The notes below the pieces were generated by a model. It did no database searches. It was not told the origin of the DNA and worked only from the letters and a program-made list of their open reading frames with translations. Below, piece after piece: positions 62,695 to 64,000 of a DNA stretch of 64,000 bases. This DNA comes from Nocardioides baculatus (GTDB lineage Bacteria; Actinomycetota; Actinomycetes; Propionibacteriales; Nocardioidaceae). The stretch's first letter is position 1. Each line of letters opens with the position of its first letter. A program made the position numbers and the translations under genes. Where the stretch lies: the NCBI RefSeq assembly GCF_016735675.1, contig NZ_JAERSG010000001.1, forward strand, positions 62,001-126,000. The letters are read 5' to 3'.

Positions 62695-63960
62695 ATGGAT
62701 CAGACGGACCAGCAGACGACGCAGCAGGAGTCGTGGTGGCGGCGGCAGCTCCCGCCGAGCCCCCTGGCCCGCTCCCTGTCGGTGCAGTCGATCCTGTTCG
62801 CCGTCGGCGAGGGCACGTTCATCACGGGCTCGGCCGTGTTCTTCACCCAGATCGTCGGCCTGTCGGCCGCCCAGGTCGGCATCGGCCTGACCGTCGCCGG
62901 CATCGTGTCGTTCTTCTTCGCCGTGCCGGCCGGCAAGCTCGCCGACCGGGTCGGCACCAAGCGGATCTGGGCGATCAGCGCGCTCGGCACGTCGCTGCTC
63001 TACTTCGTGTGGCCGCTGCTCCACGGGTTCGCGGCCTACCTCGTGATGATGGTCGTCCTCGAGGTCGTCAGCCAGGCCGGGTGGAGCGGACGCGGCGCCT
63101 ACACGATCGACATCTTCACCAAGGAAGAGCGCGTCCAGTCGCAGGCCTTCATGCGTGCGGCGCTCAACATCGGCTTCACCTTCGGCGCCCTCATCGGTGG
63201 GCTCGCGCTCGCCACCGACAGCGACGCCGTCGTCCGCGCGGTGCCGATCCTCACCGGCGCGATCCTGCTGGCCAACACCTACTGGATCACCCGCCTCCCC
63301 GACCCTCCGGCCCGCGAACCAGTCGCCACCGAGGAGGCCGTCGTCAAGCCGGCCGCCCTCAAGAACCGCGCCTTCCTCGCCCTGATGACCGGCGACGGCG
63401 TGCTCGGCACCAACCAGGTGCTGCTCAACATCGTGATCCCGCTCTGGCTGGTCGAGGAGACCGACGCACCCCGGGTCCTGCTCGCCTGGCTGTTCGGCAC
63501 CAACACCGTGATGGCGGTGCTGCTCCAGGTCGCGGCCGCGCGCGGGGTCGACTCGGTCGCGCGCTCGCTGCGGGCGTCGTACATCTCCGCGGGGTTCTTC
63601 GTCCTCTCCTGCGCCATCGTGCTCGTCACCCACGACACCATCGGCTGGCTCACGATCGCGCTCGTCTGGCTCGGCCACGTCACCGTCACCGGCGCCGAGC
63701 TCTTCCAGTCCGCCGGCCACTGGGGCTTCATGTCCGAGCTCACCGACGCCGACCAGCGCGCCGAGTACCAGGGCGCGGCCCACATCGGTGGCACCCTCGG
63801 CTCCGTCTGGGCCCCTGCCCTCTTCACCTGGCTCGCGATGGAGCACGGCTCCCTCGGCTGGATCACCATCGCGTCGATCTGCATCGTCGCGACCTTCACC
63901 ATGGGTCCGTCCTCGCGCGCCGCCGAGCGCTATCTCGCGCGCCACGGGTCCGCGACCTGA
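62695..63960 (+). CDS. MFS transporter
   Basis: A 421-residue, 12-helix major facilitator. Loop 2-3 carries AGKLADRVGTKRIW, helix 4-5 AGWSGRGAYTIDIFTKEERVQSQAFMRAALNIGFTFGALIGG, and the C-terminal half MSELTDADQRAEYQGAAHIGGTLGSVW. The pattern resembles drug-efflux members of the family, but no substrate can be named. Starts at 62686 and 62695 are both possible, neither with a Shine-Dalgarno. It is divergent from menE. Confidence 0.8.
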   Translation: MDQTDQQTTQQESWWRRQLPPSPLARSLSVQSILFAVGEGTFITGSAVFFTQIVGLSAAQVGIGLTVAGIVSFFFAVPAGKLADRVGTKRIWAISALGTSLLYFVWPLLHGFAAYLVMMVVLEVVSQAGWSGRGAYTIDIFTKEERVQSQAFMRAALNIGFTFGALIGGLALATDSDAVVRAVPILTGAILLANTYWITRLPDPPAREPVATEEAVVKPAALKNRAFLALMTGDGVLGTNQVLLNIVIPLWLVEETDAPRVLLAWLFGTNTVMAVLLQVAAARGVDSVARSLRASYISAGFFVLSCAIVLVTHDTIGWLTIALVWLGHVTVTGAELFQSAGHWGFMSELTDADQRAEYQGAAHIGGTLGSVWAPALFTWLAMEHGSLGWITIASICIVATFTMGPSSRAAERYLARHGSAT

Positions 63961-63976
63961 GCCTCGACCGGCGTCA

Positions 63977-63982
63977 TAGGCT
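63977..63982 (+). promoter_or_regulatory. -10 box of the gene entering at the right edge
   Basis: TAGGCT, 6 nt, then ATG at 63989. It matches the leaderless pattern seen elsewhere in the window. Confidence 0.4.
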
Positions 63983-63988
63983 CGCGGC

Positions 63989-64000
63989 ATGAGTGCGTAC
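63989..64000 (+). CDS. First four codons of a gene leaving the window
   Basis: ATG AGT GCG TAC (MSAY) follows a -10 box by 6 nt, 28 nt after the MFS stop. The product cannot be judged from four residues. Confidence 0.35.

Noticed and set aside
1..64000. Insertion sequences, prophage, integrase-tRNA junctions
   Set aside because: No transposase, integrase or phage protein is visible, and none of the three tRNA 3' ends is repeated in the window as an attachment site.

Overview
The window is a high-GC, gene-dense chromosomal segment of an actinobacterium. The hadA-hadB dehydratase pair beside rpmG and murB, a complete 14-gene nuoA-N operon, menaquinone genes, a korAB 2-oxoacid:ferredoxin oxidoreductase and many short GTG-initiated leaderless genes suggest Nocardioidaceae (Nocardioides-like). 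That placement is inference from gene content and sequence style, not from a database match. I see no phage, insertion sequence, CRISPR array or rRNA. The three tRNAs are Met(CAU), Thr(GGU) and Tyr(GUA).

Layout, left to right. 1-1444 (leftward): tRNA-Thr, tRNA-Met, rpmG, hadA, hadB and the start of murB. 1492-6972 (leftward): amidase, 3-methyladenine glycosylase, pirin and an orphan molybdopterin oxidoreductase. 7068-12043 (rightward): an Old Yellow Enzyme and a two-gene ABC exporter whose subunits are degenerate in complementary ways. 12049-12200: a cluster of 18-bp repeats. 12228-16861: homogentisate catabolism, with hmgA diverging from an unassigned gene plus fahA across a palindromic operator region, and a Bcr/CflA-type efflux pump downstream of hmgA. 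16894-18831: metallophosphoesterase, histidine phosphatase and a small HTH protein in a palindrome-rich patch. 18938-22453 (leftward): a sugar operon of AGE-type isomerase, PfkB kinase and MFS transporter. 22553-24084: tRNA-Tyr, yajQ and a free-standing CarH-like cobalamin-binding protein.

24143-27879 (leftward): sulfate ABC importer (binding protein, cysT, cysW, cysA). 28134-31165: korAB. 31185-35651: a small secreted protein, rarD and a large secreted reprolysin-like metalloprotease. 35746-52462 (leftward): nuoA-N followed by a translationally coupled polyprenyl diphosphate synthase, headed by a promoter and a good match to the redox-sensing Rex operator. 52657-62658: a menaquinone region (menG, menF, menD, menC, menE) interleaved with an L,D-transpeptidase, an adenylate-forming-enzyme-like pseudoenzyme, a metallo-beta-lactamase-fold protein and a secreted GH16 protein. 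62695-63960: an MFS transporter, then the first codons of another gene.

The largest theme is respiration. Complex I reduces menaquinone. The side-chain synthase sits at the end of the nuo operon, and head-group synthesis (menF, D, C, E) and the final methylation (menG) lie next door; menA, menB and menH are not in the window. Many genes share one start architecture: a TANNNT -10 box exactly 6-8 nt before the start codon, as expected for leaderless transcripts. The observations most worth following up are the complementary degenerate ABC exporter, the unassigned protein between hmgA and fahA where a maleylacetoacetate isomerase would be expected, the stand-alone B12 photosensor-like domain, the Rex site at nuoA, and the HTH gene whose palindrome covers its own -10 box.
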